Positions 30,326 to 39,771 of a DNA stretch of 64,000 bases are shown here, piece by piece. The first letter of the stretch is position 1; the number at the start of each line of letters is the position of its first letter. The DNA comes from Micromonospora cathayae. Its GTDB lineage: Bacteria > Actinomycetota > Actinomycetes > Mycobacteriales > Micromonosporaceae. Both the position numbers and the translations under genes were made by a program. Location of the stretch: NCBI RefSeq assembly GCF_028993575.1, contig NZ_CP118615.1, positions 496,001 through 560,000 on the forward strand. Direction: 5' to 3'. The notes beneath the pieces are model-generated. The model worked only from the letters and a program-made list of their open reading frames with translations, made no database searches and was not told the DNA's origin.

Positions 30326-31258
30326 ATGCCGCGATCTCCCCAGGTTCCGCCCGGTCTGGCGTCCCGGCCCTTCCGGGGCAGCACAGCCGTGGCCGACGGG
30401 CTCCTCACCTGGACGATGTTGCGCGGACGGGCCTGGCAGCGACTGCTGCCCGACGTCTACGTCCACCGGGTGGGCCACCAGCCGGACGACCATCGCCTGT
30501 GGTGCGAGGCGGTGGCGCTGGTGCTCCCGACCGGTGCGGCGATCGCCGGGCTGAGCGCGGCGTACCTGTGGGGTGCGGGAACCCTCCCGCCGGGTGCGCC
30601 GGTCACCGTCGTACTGCCCCGCGCGGCCCGGATGCGCCCGCACGCCCGGGTGGCGGTCACCCGTTCCGTACTGTCCGACGACGACATCGACGTCCAGGCG
30701 GGGCTGCCGGTCACCACCGCCCTGCGCACCGCGTTCGACCTGGCCCGCCGACCACCGCGCACCGAGGCGGTGGTCGCCGTGGACGCCATGCTGCACCACC
30801 GGGTCGTCGACCTGCCCGCCCTGCGCGAGTACGCCGCCCAGCGGTCCGGCTGGCCCGGCCTGCCCCTGCTGCGCGAGGTGCTGTCCCTGGTCGATCCGCT
30901 CGCCGAGTCACCGATGGAGACCCGGCTGCGGCTGCTGCTGCTCGACGCCGGGCTGCCGCCGCCGGCCGCCCAGTACGACGTGCACGACGGTGCCGGCCGG
31001 TTCGTCACCCGGGTGGATCTGGCCTATCCCACCCGGCGGGTCGCCATCGAGTACGAGCCCGCCCCGACCCGTGAGCCGGCGCAGGCCCGCCGGGAGGCGT
31101 CCCGGTTCCACTCGTTGCGTACGGCGGGCTGGCGGGTGGTCCGGTGCACGGCGGACGACGTGCTCCGTCATCCGGGCCGGACCGCCCGCATGGTGGCCGG
31201 TGCGCTCCGGCTGCGCCCGACCGGCCAACCCACCGGCCGCCCCGGTGCCCTGCCCTGA
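30326..31258 (+). CDS. AbiEi-like / DUF559 endonuclease-fold protein
   Basis: 310-aa protein of a family common and often multi-copy in actinobacteria. The N-terminal half resembles the AbiEi antitoxin region (winged-helix-like start, then AAYLWGAGTLPPGAPVTVVLP). The C-terminal half matches DUF559, a very-short-patch-repair-like endonuclease fold with RVDLAYPTRRVAIEYEP, R-x-H/S and WRVVRCTADDVL. No partner toxin is adjacent. The ATG at 30326 lacks a clear ribosome-binding site; an upstream in-frame ATG at 30206 is unlikely. Function unknown. Confidence 0.75.
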   Translation: MPRSPQVPPGLASRPFRGSTAVADGLLTWTMLRGRAWQRLLPDVYVHRVGHQPDDHRLWCEAVALVLPTGAAIAGLSAAYLWGAGTLPPGAPVTVVLPRAARMRPHARVAVTRSVLSDDDIDVQAGLPVTTALRTAFDLARRPPRTEAVVAVDAMLHHRVVDLPALREYAAQRSGWPGLPLLREVLSLVDPLAESPMETRLRLLLLDAGLPPPAAQYDVHDGAGRFVTRVDLAYPTRRVAIEYEPAPTREPAQARREASRFHSLRTAGWRVVRCTADDVLRHPGRTARMVAGALRLRPTGQPTGRPGALP

Positions 31259-31314
31259 CCCGGCCACCACCCACCGGCCGGCCGGTTGGTCCGCCCCGAC
31301 CCGGGCGGTCCGGG

Positions 31315-32268
31315 TCAGAGGAGGGCACGCAGCGCGGCGATGTCCTCGTCGTCCGGTTGCCAGGTGCCTGCGGCGACGTTGGCGCGTACCTGCTCGGGGG
31401 TGGTGGCCCCGGCGATCACCGAGGTCACCGCCGGCTGGGCGGCCAGCCCGCCGATGGCCACCTGGAGCAGGCTGATCCCGCGCTGTTCCGCGTATGCCTC
31501 GAGGGCCTCGATGGTGTCCCAGTCGGCGGCGGCGAGCCGGGCCGCGTACCGCCCGCCCCCGGCGAGCCGGCTGCCGGCCGGCGGCTGCTCACCGCGCCGG
31601 TACTTGCCGGTGAGCAGCCCGTTGGCGAGCGGGAAGAACGGCAGCAGGCCGAGGCCGAACCGTTCGCAGGCCGGCACCACCTCGGTCTCGGCCGAGCGTT
31701 CCAGCAGGCTGTAGTGGTTCTGTGCGCTGACGAACCGGGCCGTGCCGGCCGACCGGGCGACCCAGTCCGCGTCGGCGATCTGCCAGCCGGCGAAGTTGGA
31801 GTTGCCCAGGTAGCGGACCTTGCCGGCGCGGACCAGGTCGTCCAGGGCGGCCAGGGTCTCCTCGATCGGCGTACCCGGGTCGGGCTCGTGCAGCTGGTAC
31901 AGGTCGATGTGGTCGGTGCCGAGCCGGCGCAGGGACGCCTCGACCGCGCGGGCGACGTACCGGCGGGCCCCCCGGGCGCCGTGGTCCGGGCCGTTCATGC
32001 CGTGCATGTCCATGCCGAACTTGGTCGCCACCACCACGTCGTCCCGCCGCCCGCGCAGGGCCGCGCCGAGCAGTTCCTCGGAGCCGCCCTGGGGTTCGCC
32101 GTAGATGTCGGCGGTGTCGAAGAAGTTGACGCCGGCGTCGAGGGCCGCGTCCACCACCGCCCGGGTCCCGTCGAGGTCCAGCTTGCGGCCGAAGTTGTTG
32201 CAGCCGATGCCGACCACGGACACCACGAGCCCGGAGTCGCCCAGCCGGCGATAGGTCATCTCAGTCAC
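31315..32268 (-). CDS. Aldo/keto reductase
   Basis: 317-aa NADPH-dependent (beta/alpha)8 oxidoreductase. The catalytic tetrad is visible as D51 and Y56 (FDTADIYG), K83 (VVATKFG) and H127 (YQLHEPD); the [13 protein letters not shown] and [11 protein letters not shown] regions match the family. Convergent with the AbiEi/DUF559-like gene. Substrate unknown; the set resembles general AKR5/AKR13-type reductases. Confidence 0.93.
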   Translation of the reverse strand: MTEMTYRRLGDSGLVVSVVGIGCNNFGRKLDLDGTRAVVDAALDAGVNFFDTADIYGEPQGGSEELLGAALRGRRDDVVVATKFGMDMHGMNGPDHGARGARRYVARAVEASLRRLGTDHIDLYQLHEPDPGTPIEETLAALDDLVRAGKVRYLGNSNFAGWQIADADWVARSAGTARFVSAQNHYSLLERSAETEVVPACERFGLGLLPFFPLANGLLTGKYRRGEQPPAGSRLAGGGRYAARLAAADWDTIEALEAYAEQRGISLLQVAIGGLAAQPAVTSVIAGATTPEQVRANVAAGTWQPDDEDIAALRALL

Positions 32269-32297
32269 GAGCAGACTCTATGCCGCGCGGCCGTCCG

Positions 32298-33971
32298 TCA
32301 CCCCCACACCGGCTCCGGGGTCTCGCCGACCTCGCCGTCCCCGGCGAACAGCACGAACCGGTCGAAGGTGCGGGTGAACCACCGGTCGTGGGTGACCGCG
32401 ACCACCGTGCCCTCGAACGCCTTCAGCCCCTCCTCCAGGGCCTCGGCGCTGGCCAGGTCGAGGTTGTCGGTGGGTTCGTCGAGCAGCAGCAGGGTCGCGC
32501 CGGACAGCTCCAGCAGCAGCACCAGGAACCGCGCCTGCTGGCCGCCGGAGAGGGTGCCGAAGCGTTGGTCGCCCTGCCCGGCCAGCTCGTACCGGCCGAG
32601 CGCGGCCATCGCGGCGTGCCGCTCCATCCCGGCCCGGTGCTCGTCACCCCGCCAGAGGATCTCCACCAGGGTCTTCGCCATCAGCTCCGGACGGTCGTGG
32701 GTCTGCGAGAAGTGCCCGGGTCGGACCCGGGCCCCGAGCCGTACCACCCCGTCGTGGGTGACCGGGGCGAGCCGCTCGGCCCCGTCGACCGGCCCGTTCG
32801 CCGGGTCCGGGTCGGTGCCGCCGCGGGCCAGCAGCCGCAGGAAGTGCGACTTGCCGGTGCCGTTCGCGCCGAGCACCGCGACCCGGTCGCCGTACCAGAT
32901 CTCCAGGTCGAACGGGTAGGTCAGGCCGTCGATTTCGAGCTGTTCGCAGATCACCGCGCGTTTGCCGGTCCGTCCGCCGGTCAGCCGCATCCGGATGTCC
33001 TGGTCCTTCGGGGGTACCGGGGGCGGGCCGGCCTCCTCGAACTTGCGCAGCCGGGTCTGCGCGGCCTGGTACCGCGACGCCATCCCGGCGTTGTACGCCG
33101 CCTTCTGCTTGTACATCAGCATCAGCTCGCGCAGCTTCTGGTGTTCCTCGTCCCAGCGACGGCGGCGCTCGTCGAGCCGGTCGTGCCGGGCCACCCGGGC
33201 CTCGTACCAGGTGGCGAAGCCGCCCGGGTGCACCCAGGCGCTGCCGCCCTCCACCGCGACCACCCGGTCGGCGGTCCGGGCCAGCAGTTCCCGGTCGTGC
33301 GAGACGTAGAGCACCGACTTGGCCGACTCCCGCAGCCGGGCCTCCAGCCAACGTTTGCCGGGCACGTCGAGGAAGTTGTCCGGCTCGTCGAGCAGCAGCA
33401 CCTCGTCGGGTCCGCGCAGCAGCAGCTCCAGCGCGAACCGTTTCTGCTGACCGCCGGAGAGGGTCCGGACCGGCCGCTCCCGGGCGGACTCCCAGGGCAG
33501 GTCGAGCACGATGGTGGCGACGGTGTCGAAGAGCACCTCGGCGTCGTACCCGCCGGCCTCGCCCCAGGCGGCCAGCGCGTCCGCGTACGCCAGCTGGGCC
33601 TTGCCCGCCGAGGTGCTGAACCTGCCGCGCAGCTCGGCGGCGCGCATGGCCGCCTCGGTCTCGACCAGCCGGCGGCCGGCGTCGCGCAGCGTGGGCGGGG
33701 CGAGGCCGAGCGCCAGGTCGGCGAGGGTGGACTCGTCGCCGATCATGCCGATGAACTGGCGCATCACGCCCAGTCCGCCGAACCGGGCGATGCCACCGGT
33801 GGAGACCGGCAGGTCGCCGGAGACCATCCGCAGCAGGGTGGTCTTGCCCGCGCCGTTCGGCCCGACCAGGGCGACTTTGGCCCCCTCACCCACCCGGAAC
33901 GACACGTCGGCGAAGAGTTCCCGACCGTCCGGCAGGGTGTGCGCCACCCCGGCCACGTCCACGTATCCCAC
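32298..33971 (-). CDS. ABC-F family ATPase (translation-factor type)
   Basis: 557-aa cytoplasmic protein with two ATPase cassettes and no TM segment. Cassette 1 shows Walker A GPNGAGKTTLLR and LSGGQQKRFALELLLRGPDEVLLLDEPDNFLD. Cassette 2 shows GANGTGKSHF, LSGGQQARFLVLLLELSGATLLLLDEPTDNLD. The intervening ~80-residue charged linker (ARHDRLDERRRRWDEEH) is the ABC-F P-site tRNA-interaction motif region. Start GTG at 33971 with AGGATGCC upstream. Could be a ribosome protection or translation factor; no antibiotic role can be assigned from sequence. Confidence 0.92.
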   Translation of the reverse strand: MGYVDVAGVAHTLPDGRELFADVSFRVGEGAKVALVGPNGAGKTTLLRMVSGDLPVSTGGIARFGGLGVMRQFIGMIGDESTLADLALGLAPPTLRDAGRRLVETEAAMRAAELRGRFSTSAGKAQLAYADALAAWGEAGGYDAEVLFDTVATIVLDLPWESARERPVRTLSGGQQKRFALELLLRGPDEVLLLDEPDNFLDVPGKRWLEARLRESAKSVLYVSHDRELLARTADRVVAVEGGSAWVHPGGFATWYEARVARHDRLDERRRRWDEEHQKLRELMLMYKQKAAYNAGMASRYQAAQTRLRKFEEAGPPPVPPKDQDIRMRLTGGRTGKRAVICEQLEIDGLTYPFDLEIWYGDRVAVLGANGTGKSHFLRLLARGGTDPDPANGPVDGAERLAPVTHDGVVRLGARVRPGHFSQTHDRPELMAKTLVEILWRGDEHRAGMERHAAMAALGRYELAGQGDQRFGTLSGGQQARFLVLLLELSGATLLLLDEPTDNLDLASAEALEEGLKAFEGTVVAVTHDRWFTRTFDRFVLFAGDGEVGETPEPVWG

Positions 33972-34012
33972 GGCGGCATCCTGCCCGAGCGGGCCGGGCG
34001 CGGGACAGCCAA

Positions 34013-34618
34013 TTACCGGGTGACCCGCAGCACCCGGTAGCCCTTCTGGCTGGCGTGCCGCTCCACCTGCCAGCCCTGCTCGGTCAGCCAGCGGTACAGC
34101 GAGTCACCACCGAGGTGCCGGGCGACCACCAGCCAGGCCACCCCGTCCGGGGCGAGGCGCGGCAGCCAGCGCAGCAGCAGCACGTGCAGCTCGTCCTTGC
34201 CGATCCGGATGGGCGGGTTGGACCAGAGCTGGGCGAAGGTCACCTCGTCCGGTACCTCGTCCGGCGCGGCCACCGTGACCCGGTCGGCGACCCCGACCCG
34301 GGCGGCGTTGCCGGCGGTCAGCTCCCGGGCCCGTTCGTTGACGTCGACCGCCCAGACCGTCGCGGCCGGGGCCTGGGTGGCGAGCACACAGGTGATCGGA
34401 CCGAATCCGCAGCCGAGGTCGAGCAGTGCCCCACCGGTGCCGGTGCCGGGCAGTTCGGCCTTGCGCAGCAGCACCGCGGTACCGGGGTCGAGGCGGTCGG
34501 CGGAGAAGACCCCGCCGGCGGAGTCCAGTGTGTAGTCGCGCCCGGCGACGGAGAACTCGACCTCGCGCCGGGACGACGGGCCGGTGGGGTGGGGGCTGAA
34601 GTAGTGGTCGCCGGTCAC
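34013..34618 (-). CDS. Class I SAM-dependent methyltransferase (RsmC-like)
   Basis: 201 aa. Motif I LLDLGCGFGPITCVLA binds SAM, WAVDVNERARELT is motif II and LWSNPPIRIGK is the NPP(Y/F)-like motif IV of N6/N2-methyltransferases; RsmC/RlmG-type 16S/23S rRNA guanine-N2 methylation is likely. GTG at 34618 was chosen because the protein from there (TGDHYFSPHPTGP) starts like other short actinobacterial RsmC forms; the longer frame from 34732 is proline-rich and lacks a ribosome-binding site. Confidence 0.86.
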   Translation of the reverse strand: MTGDHYFSPHPTGPSSRREVEFSVAGRDYTLDSAGGVFSADRLDPGTAVLLRKAELPGTGTGGALLDLGCGFGPITCVLATQAPAATVWAVDVNERARELTAGNAARVGVADRVTVAAPDEVPDEVTFAQLWSNPPIRIGKDELHVLLLRWLPRLAPDGVAWLVVARHLGGDSLYRWLTEQGWQVERHASQKGYRVLRVTR

Positions 34619-34798
34619 GTCCGCATTGTCGCGCACCGGGTCGGGCCGGCGGGTCGGTGGTCGGGTGGTCGGACCGCCGGTGTGCCCGGCGGCTACCCGT
34701 CGGCACCGGGCGCGCCCGCCGGGAATCGACACCGGACCACAGTGCCGCGATTTCCGCTTTTAACCCCCAAAGGGGCTAATGCCCCTTAATCTATGCGC

Positions 34799-35950
34799 AT
34801 GGTGTACCGGCACGCGTCCGAAGAGGACGCCTCCGAGCAGTTCCGGCAGGCCGGAACCGACCCCTCGGCCCCCGACGCCCGACGGGCGCGGCCGGTCGGC
34901 CCCGCGCCCTCCCGCTTCCCTCCCCCGATACCGCCCCGAACCATCCGGCCGGCGGCCGAACCGGCCCGCGGTGCCGTCCCGGTACCCCAGCCGGTGGCAC
35001 CACCGGTCGCCCCGGCCGGACAGCCGACGGACATGGCATCGTCCGAGCTGTCCTTCTCGGCCGAACCGGACCCAGCGTCCGCCCTGTCCTTCACGGCCGA
35101 ACCGGGCCCACCTGACCCACCGGGCGACCAACCGACGCGGCCGGTCCACGGCAATCCGACGGAGCCGGCGGCGGCACATCCGACAGCGCAGCGGCCAGCG
35201 GGGCCGGGCGGACGGCTCTGGCAGGTGGTGGTCGGCTGCGCGGCCGCCCTGGTGCTGCTGGGCATCGGCGGCCTCGGCACCACGGCGGTCCTGATGGAAC
35301 GGGAGTCCCCGACGGGCACCGGAAGCGGACCGACCGCCTCACCGGCCGCCACCGGGACCGAGCGCCCCGCCCGGGTGGGCCTGGACTCCCGGGACACCGA
35401 TCCGCTGCCGCTGACCGCGAAGGAGCTGTTCCCCGGCCGACAACTCGTCGTCGCCACCGGACAACCTGGCTACCAGGTGCTCCGCACCCAATCCAGCGGA
35501 AGCTGCGCGGCCGCGGCCACCGACGACATCGCCGACCTGCTGGTCCAGCTCGGCTGCAACCAGGTGGTACGCGGCACCCTCCGCGCTCCCGACAAGGGGT
35601 ACCTGGCCACCGCCGGACTGTTCAACCTCACCGACCGGGCCACCGCCGAGCGGGTCCAGGAGCGGATCCGGGAGATCCTCCAGGAGCATCGTGGCCGGTT
35701 CACCGGCCTGGTAGCCGGCGACGACACCAAGGTCCTGACCACCGCCGCCGCCCGGGTGTCCTGGCAGGCCAGCGGCCACTACGTCGCCTACAGCATGGTC
35801 GTCCGGGCCGACGGCGAGCCGGTACGCGCCGACGACGCGACGGCCAAACAGATCCTGCTCGACCTGGTCCAGCGGCACCTCACCAAGGGAGTACTCGACC
35901 GGCGGGCCGACGCCGACCTCACCCAGCCCAGCACCGACCCGGACGACTGA
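34799..35950 (+). CDS. Hypothetical single-TM protein with disordered N-terminus
   Basis: 383 aa. Residues ~1-140 are Pro/Ala-rich and probably disordered. One TM helix (WQVVVGCAAALVLLGIGGLG, ~142-165) is followed by an extracytoplasmic domain with SSGSCAAAATDDIADLLVQLGCNQVVRGTL, a possible disulfide pair, then an alpha/beta domain. The ATG at 34799 was chosen because TAATCT (34787-34792) looks like a -10 box that would place a leaderless start here; ATG at 34793 is the alternative. Family not recognised. Confidence 0.65.
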   Translation: MVYRHASEEDASEQFRQAGTDPSAPDARRARPVGPAPSRFPPPIPPRTIRPAAEPARGAVPVPQPVAPPVAPAGQPTDMASSELSFSAEPDPASALSFTAEPGPPDPPGDQPTRPVHGNPTEPAAAHPTAQRPAGPGGRLWQVVVGCAAALVLLGIGGLGTTAVLMERESPTGTGSGPTASPAATGTERPARVGLDSRDTDPLPLTAKELFPGRQLVVATGQPGYQVLRTQSSGSCAAAATDDIADLLVQLGCNQVVRGTLRAPDKGYLATAGLFNLTDRATAERVQERIREILQEHRGRFTGLVAGDDTKVLTTAAARVSWQASGHYVAYSMVVRADGEPVRADDATAKQILLDLVQRHLTKGVLDRRADADLTQPSTDPDD

Positions 35951-36050
35951 CGCCGGTCGACGCGAGCGACACCTGACGCCGGTCGGCACGCGAGCGACAC
36001 CTGACGCCGGTCGGTACCGGAGAAAGACTGACGCCGGTCGACGCGGGACC
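35947..36050. repeat. ~27-bp tandem repeat, four copies (CTGACGCCGGTCG)
   Basis: Copies begin at 35947, 35973, 36001 and 36028 with the core CTGACGCCGGTCG and variable tails (GCGAGCGACAC in the first two). The first copy includes the TGA of the preceding gene. Non-coding up to truA. Confidence 0.85.
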
Positions 36051-36072
36051 GGCACCCCGGTCACGGGACCGG

Positions 36073-36903
36073 TCAGGACGCGGTCGGCACCCGGAGTCGC
36101 CGGGTGAGGTCGGCGCGGCGGGCGTACTCGGCCGGATCGTCGGGGTAGCCCACCGCCACCAGGGTCAGCCCGTGCGCGGGCGCGACGGTGACCTCACTGG
36201 ACCGCTCCCGGCGGGTCAACAGGCCGGCCGGCCAGTCGGCGGGCTTGCGCCCCTCCCCGACCGCCAGCATCGCACCGACCAGGCTGCGCACCATCGCCTG
36301 ACAGAACGCGTCCGCCTGGACCGTGGCGACCAGCAGCCCGTCCGGGTCCCGTCGCCAGTCCAGCCGGGTCACCTCGCGCAAGGTGGTGGCGTTCTCCTTG
36401 CGCCGGCAGTACGCGGCGAAGTCGTGCTCCCCCACCAGACCGGCCGCCGCCGCGTTCAACGCGGCCAGGTCCAGGGGCCTCGGCCAGGCCAGCACCTCGT
36501 GCCGGCGCAGCGGCTCCGCCCCCCACGGGGCGTCGGTCACCCGGTACTCGTAGCGGCGGAAGGTGGCCGAGAAGCGGGCGTCGAAGTCGGCCGGCGCCTC
36601 GGTCAACGCCCGGACCCGGACGTCCGGCGGCAGCAGGCGGGCCAGCCGGCGCAGCAGCGCGCCCCGGTGCGCGGCCCACACCTCGGCCGGCAGGTCCAGG
36701 TGGCACACCTGACCGGCGGCATGCACCCCGGCGTCGGTACGCCCGGCCACGGTCAGCCCGGTCGCGGTGCCCGCGCCGAGGACCAGGTCCAGTGTCGCGG
36801 TGAGCACCCCGGCCACCGTCCGCCGCTCCGGCTGGGCCGCCCACCCGGAGAAACCGGTGCCGTCGTACGCGACGTCCAGCCGCAGCCGGATCCGCTCCTC
36901 CAC
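36073..36903 (-). CDS. truA: tRNA pseudouridine(38-40) synthase TruA
   Basis: 276-aa TruA. The catalytic Asp lies in AGRTDAGVHA; RLRLDVAYDGTGFSGW and FRRYEYRV are conserved. The GTG at 36903 was chosen for GGGAGG 5 nt upstream and MEERIRLRLDVAYDG as a normal N-terminus. The longer frame to 36936 would start inside a strong hairpin. It follows rplQ, the usual actinobacterial position at the end of the rpoA operon. Confidence 0.95.
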   Translation of the reverse strand: MEERIRLRLDVAYDGTGFSGWAAQPERRTVAGVLTATLDLVLGAGTATGLTVAGRTDAGVHAAGQVCHLDLPAEVWAAHRGALLRRLARLLPPDVRVRALTEAPADFDARFSATFRRYEYRVTDAPWGAEPLRRHEVLAWPRPLDLAALNAAAAGLVGEHDFAAYCRRKENATTLREVTRLDWRRDPDGLLVATVQADAFCQAMVRSLVGAMLAVGEGRKPADWPAGLLTRRERSSEVTVAPAHGLTLVAVGYPDDPAEYARRADLTRRLRVPTAS

Positions 36904-36921
36904 CCGTACCTCCCGTTCATG

Positions 36922-36960
36922 CGTCGGGCCCGACACCCGCGAGGGGTGCCGGGCCCGACG
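36922..36960 (-). terminator. 17-bp hairpin between rplQ and truA
   Basis: Arms 36922-36938 and 36944-36960 pair with one G-U, loop of 5 nt. On the minus strand it begins 12 nt after the rplQ stop. It would attenuate or terminate the infA-rplQ unit before truA. No U-tract. Confidence 0.7.
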
Positions 36961-36972
36961 GTGGCCTCAAGC

Positions 36973-37551
36973 TCAGGCCTTGTCGTTCTCGCCGGTCTTG
37001 TCGTTCTCGCCGGCCTCGTCGCTGTCCTCGCGGGCGGCCGGGGTGTCCCCGGAAGCCGACACGGGCGCCTCGGCGTCCTGGTCGTCGGCCTTGGCCTGCG
37101 GGGCCTCCTCCGCCGGCGCGAGCGCCTCGACCTTGTCCTGCTGCGCGGCCTTGCGGGCGGCGGTCTTCTTGTTCGCCTTCGGCTCGGCGACCTGAAGCTC
37201 CTCCACCAGCTCGATGATCGCCATCGGCGCGGCGTCACCCTTGCGCGGACCGGTCTTCACGATCCGGGTGTAGCCACCCTGACGGTTGGCGTACCGCGGC
37301 GCGATCTGGTCGAACAGGGCGTAGACCACGTCCTTGTCCTTGACGACGCCCAGCACCCGCCGACGCGCGGCCAGGTCGCCGCGCTTGGCCTTGGTGATGA
37401 GCTGCTCCGCGAGCGGACGCAGCCGCCGGGCCTTCGTCTCGGTGGTCTGGATCTTGCCGTGCTGGAACAGCGCGGTGGCCAGGTTGGCCAGCATCAGCCG
37501 CTCGTGCGCGGGGCTGCCGCCGAGGCGGGGACCCTTGGTGGGCGTGGGCAT
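36973..37551 (-). CDS. rplQ: 50S ribosomal protein L17
   Basis: 192 aa; the L17 core ([20 protein letters not shown] to [20 protein letters not shown]) ends near residue 118. The rest is an Ala/Glu/Asp-rich acidic tail of ~70 residues ending [10 protein letters not shown], with a duplicated DKTGEN element. Tails on L17 are common in actinobacteria but this one is long. Sits 34 nt after rpoA. Confidence 0.97.
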   Translation of the reverse strand: MPTPTKGPRLGGSPAHERLMLANLATALFQHGKIQTTETKARRLRPLAEQLITKAKRGDLAARRRVLGVVKDKDVVYALFDQIAPRYANRQGGYTRIVKTGPRKGDAAPMAIIELVEELQVAEPKANKKTAARKAAQQDKVEALAPAEEAPQAKADDQDAEAPVSASGDTPAAREDSDEAGENDKTGENDKA

Positions 37552-37585
37552 GGTTGGTGCTCCTCGTTTAGATGCTCAGCCGCGG

Positions 37586-38608
37586 TTACAGCTGCTCGGT
37601 CTCGCGGTAGTCGTCGGTGTCGTAGTCAGCCTCGCCGAAGGTGTCCACGACGTGTGCCGGGTCGAAGTTGGGCGCGGAGTCCTTCAGGCCCAGCCCCATT
37701 CCGGCGAGCTTCATCTTGACCTCGTCGATCGACTTCTGACCGAAATTGCGGATGTCGAGGAGGTCGGCCTCGGTGCGCCCGATCAGCTCACCGACGGTGT
37801 TGATGCCCTCGCGCTTGAGGCAGTTGTAGGACCGGACGGTGAGGTCCAGTTCCTCGATCGGCAGGGCCAGGTCCGCCGCGAGCTGGGCGTCCTGCGGGGA
37901 CGGCCCGATGTCGATGCCCTCGGCGGTCTCGTCCAGCTCCCGGGCCAGCCCGAAGAGCTCCACCAGCGTCGAGCCGGCCGAGGCCAGCGCGGTACGCGGC
38001 CCCATCGACGGCTTGGTCTCGACGTCGATGATCAGCCGGTCGAAGTCGGTCCGCTGCTCGACCCGGGTCGCCTCGACGCGGTACGTCACCTTCAGCACCG
38101 GCGAGTAGATCGAGTCGACCGGGATCCGGCCGATCTCGGCGCCCGCCTGCTTGTTCTGCGCGGCGGTGACGTAGCCGCGACCCCGCTCGACGGTCAGCTC
38201 CATGTCGAGCCGGCCCTTGCCGTTCAGGGTGGCGAGCTTCAGGTCCGGGTTGTGCACCGAGACGCCGGCCGGGGGCTGGATGTCACCCGCGGTCACGTCG
38301 CCCGGACCCTGCTTGCGCAGGTACATGCTGACCGGCTCGTCGTGCTCGGAGCTGACGCACAGCTCCTTGATGTTCATGACGAGCTCGACCACGTCCTCCT
38401 TGACCCCGGGGATGGTGGTGAACTCGTGCAGCACACCGTCGATCTTGATCGAGGTGACCGCGGCACCCGGGATGGACGACAGCAGCGTACGCCGCAGCGA
38501 GTTGCCCAGGGTGTAGCCGAAGCCCGGCTCCAGCGGCTCGATGGTGAACCGGGACCGGGTCTCGTTGATCGACTCTTCGGAGAGGGTCGGTCGCTGGCTG
38601 ATGAGCAT
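37586..38608 (-). CDS. rpoA: RNA polymerase alpha subunit RpoA
   Basis: 340 aa; N-terminal dimerisation/assembly domain ([31 protein letters not shown]) and C-terminal DNA/activator-binding domain ([36 protein letters not shown]). Length is normal. Start ATG at 38608. It is preceded by a perfect 13-bp hairpin after rpsD, so its level may be set separately from the upstream ribosomal genes. Confidence 0.98.
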   Translation of the reverse strand: MLISQRPTLSEESINETRSRFTIEPLEPGFGYTLGNSLRRTLLSSIPGAAVTSIKIDGVLHEFTTIPGVKEDVVELVMNIKELCVSSEHDEPVSMYLRKQGPGDVTAGDIQPPAGVSVHNPDLKLATLNGKGRLDMELTVERGRGYVTAAQNKQAGAEIGRIPVDSIYSPVLKVTYRVEATRVEQRTDFDRLIIDVETKPSMGPRTALASAGSTLVELFGLARELDETAEGIDIGPSPQDAQLAADLALPIEELDLTVRSYNCLKREGINTVGELIGRTEADLLDIRNFGQKSIDEVKMKLAGMGLGLKDSAPNFDPAHVVDTFGEADYDTDDYRETEQL

Positions 38609-38662
38609 GTTGTCTCTTCTCTTCCGGGGCGCCCGCTATATGACGCCCACGACACAACTGGC

Positions 38663-38693
38663 GCGGTGGCCCGCCGGCGAGGCGGGCCACCGC
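38663..38693 (-). terminator. Perfect 13-bp hairpin between rpsD and rpoA
   Basis: Arms GCGGTGGCCCGCC (38663-38675) and GGCGGGCCACCGC (38681-38693), 5-nt loop. It lies 12 nt after the rpsD stop and ~55 nt before rpoA. No U-tract; partial attenuation or mRNA-end stabilisation is likely. Confidence 0.6.
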
Positions 38694-38704
38694 AGCGAGC
38701 CCTG

Positions 38705-39331
38705 TTACTTCGAGTAGAGCTCGACGATGAGCTGCTCCTGGACCTGCGTGTCGATGACCTGCCGGGCCGGGAGCGAGTGCACCAGGATCTTCATCTGGCT
38801 GGGGATCGCCTCCAGCCACGCCGGGACCGACTTCGAGCCGGCCTCGGCCTGCGCCACGATGAACGGGGTGAGCTCCTTGCTCTTGCCCCGGACCTCGATG
38901 ATGTCGTGCTCCTTCACCCGGAACGACGGGATGTCGACCTTCTTGCCGTTCACCGTGAAGTGCCCGTGCTTGACGAGCTGACGGGCCATGTCCCGGGACT
39001 TGGCGTAGCCGGCCCGGTAGACCACGTTGTCGAGCCGCGACTCGAGGATCTGGAGGAGGACCTCACCGGTCTTGCCCGGCTTGGCCACGGCCTCCACGTA
39101 GTAGCCGTGGAACTGCTTCTCGAGAACGCCGTAGACCCGACGGGCCTTCTGCTTCTCGCGGAGCTGGAGCAGGTACTCCGTCTCCTTGGTGCGACCCCGG
39201 CCGTGCTGTCCGGGCGGGAACGGCCGGGACTCGAACGGGCACTTCGGGCCATCGCACTTGCTGCCCTTGAGGAACAGCTTCATCTTCTCCCGCCGGCAAC
39301 GGCGGCAGTCAGCACCGGTGTAACGAGCCAT
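38705..39331 (-). CDS. rpsD: 30S ribosomal protein S4 (zinc-binding form)
   Basis: 208-aa primary 16S rRNA-binding protein. C9, C12, C26 and C31 (CRRC and CDGPKC) make this the C+ zinc form, in contrast to the C- paralogues that can replace it under zinc limitation. S4 domain LDNVVYRAGYAKSRDMARQL is normal. 14 nt after rpsK. Confidence 0.97.
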   Translation of the reverse strand: MARYTGADCRRCRREKMKLFLKGSKCDGPKCPFESRPFPPGQHGRGRTKETEYLLQLREKQKARRVYGVLEKQFHGYYVEAVAKPGKTGEVLLQILESRLDNVVYRAGYAKSRDMARQLVKHGHFTVNGKKVDIPSFRVKEHDIIEVRGKSKELTPFIVAQAEAGSKSVPAWLEAIPSQMKILVHSLPARQVIDTQVQEQLIVELYSK

Positions 39332-39345
39332 CTCTCTCTAACCTC

Positions 39346-39753
39346 TCAGACCCGGCGACGCTTCGGCGGACGGCATCCGTTGTGCGGCTGCGGGGTGACG
39401 TCGGCGATCTGGCCGACCTCCAGCCCGACGGCCTGCAGCGAACGGATCGCGGTCTCCCGGCCGGAGCCGGGGCCCTTGACGAACACGTCGACCTTGCGCA
39501 TGCCGTGCTCCATCGCCCGGCGCGCGGCGGCCTCGGCGGCCAGCTGCGCGGCGAACGGGGTCGACTTGCGCGAGCCCTTGAAGCCGACCTGACCGGCGGA
39601 GGCCCAGGAGATGACCGCGCCGGTCGGGTCCGTGATGGACACGATCGTGTTGTTGAAGGTGCTCTTGATGTGCGCCTGCCCGTGGGCGACGTTCTTGCGT
39701 TCCTTGCGCCGGACCTTCTTGACGGCGGCTCCGGCACGAGCCTTCGGTGGCAT
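39346..39753 (-). CDS. rpsK: 30S ribosomal protein S11
   Basis: 135-aa platform protein; [20 protein letters not shown] and the C-terminal [17 protein letters not shown] are invariant S11 signatures. 18 nt downstream of rpsM. Confidence 0.98.
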   Translation of the reverse strand: MPPKARAGAAVKKVRRKERKNVAHGQAHIKSTFNNTIVSITDPTGAVISWASAGQVGFKGSRKSTPFAAQLAAEAAARRAMEHGMRKVDVFVKGPGSGRETAIRSLQAVGLEVGQIADVTPQPHNGCRPPKRRRV

Positions 39754-39771
39754 AAGTCTGTGCGCTCCTAG

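Noticed and set aside
32298-33971. Calling the ABC-F protein an antibiotic-resistance gene
   Set aside because: Family includes housekeeping translation factors; no resistance-specific motif could be read and no biosynthetic cluster adjoins it.
36904-36936. Longer TruA start at GTG 36936
   Set aside because: It falls inside the 17-bp hairpin and has no ribosome-binding site; GTG at 36903 follows GGGAGG.
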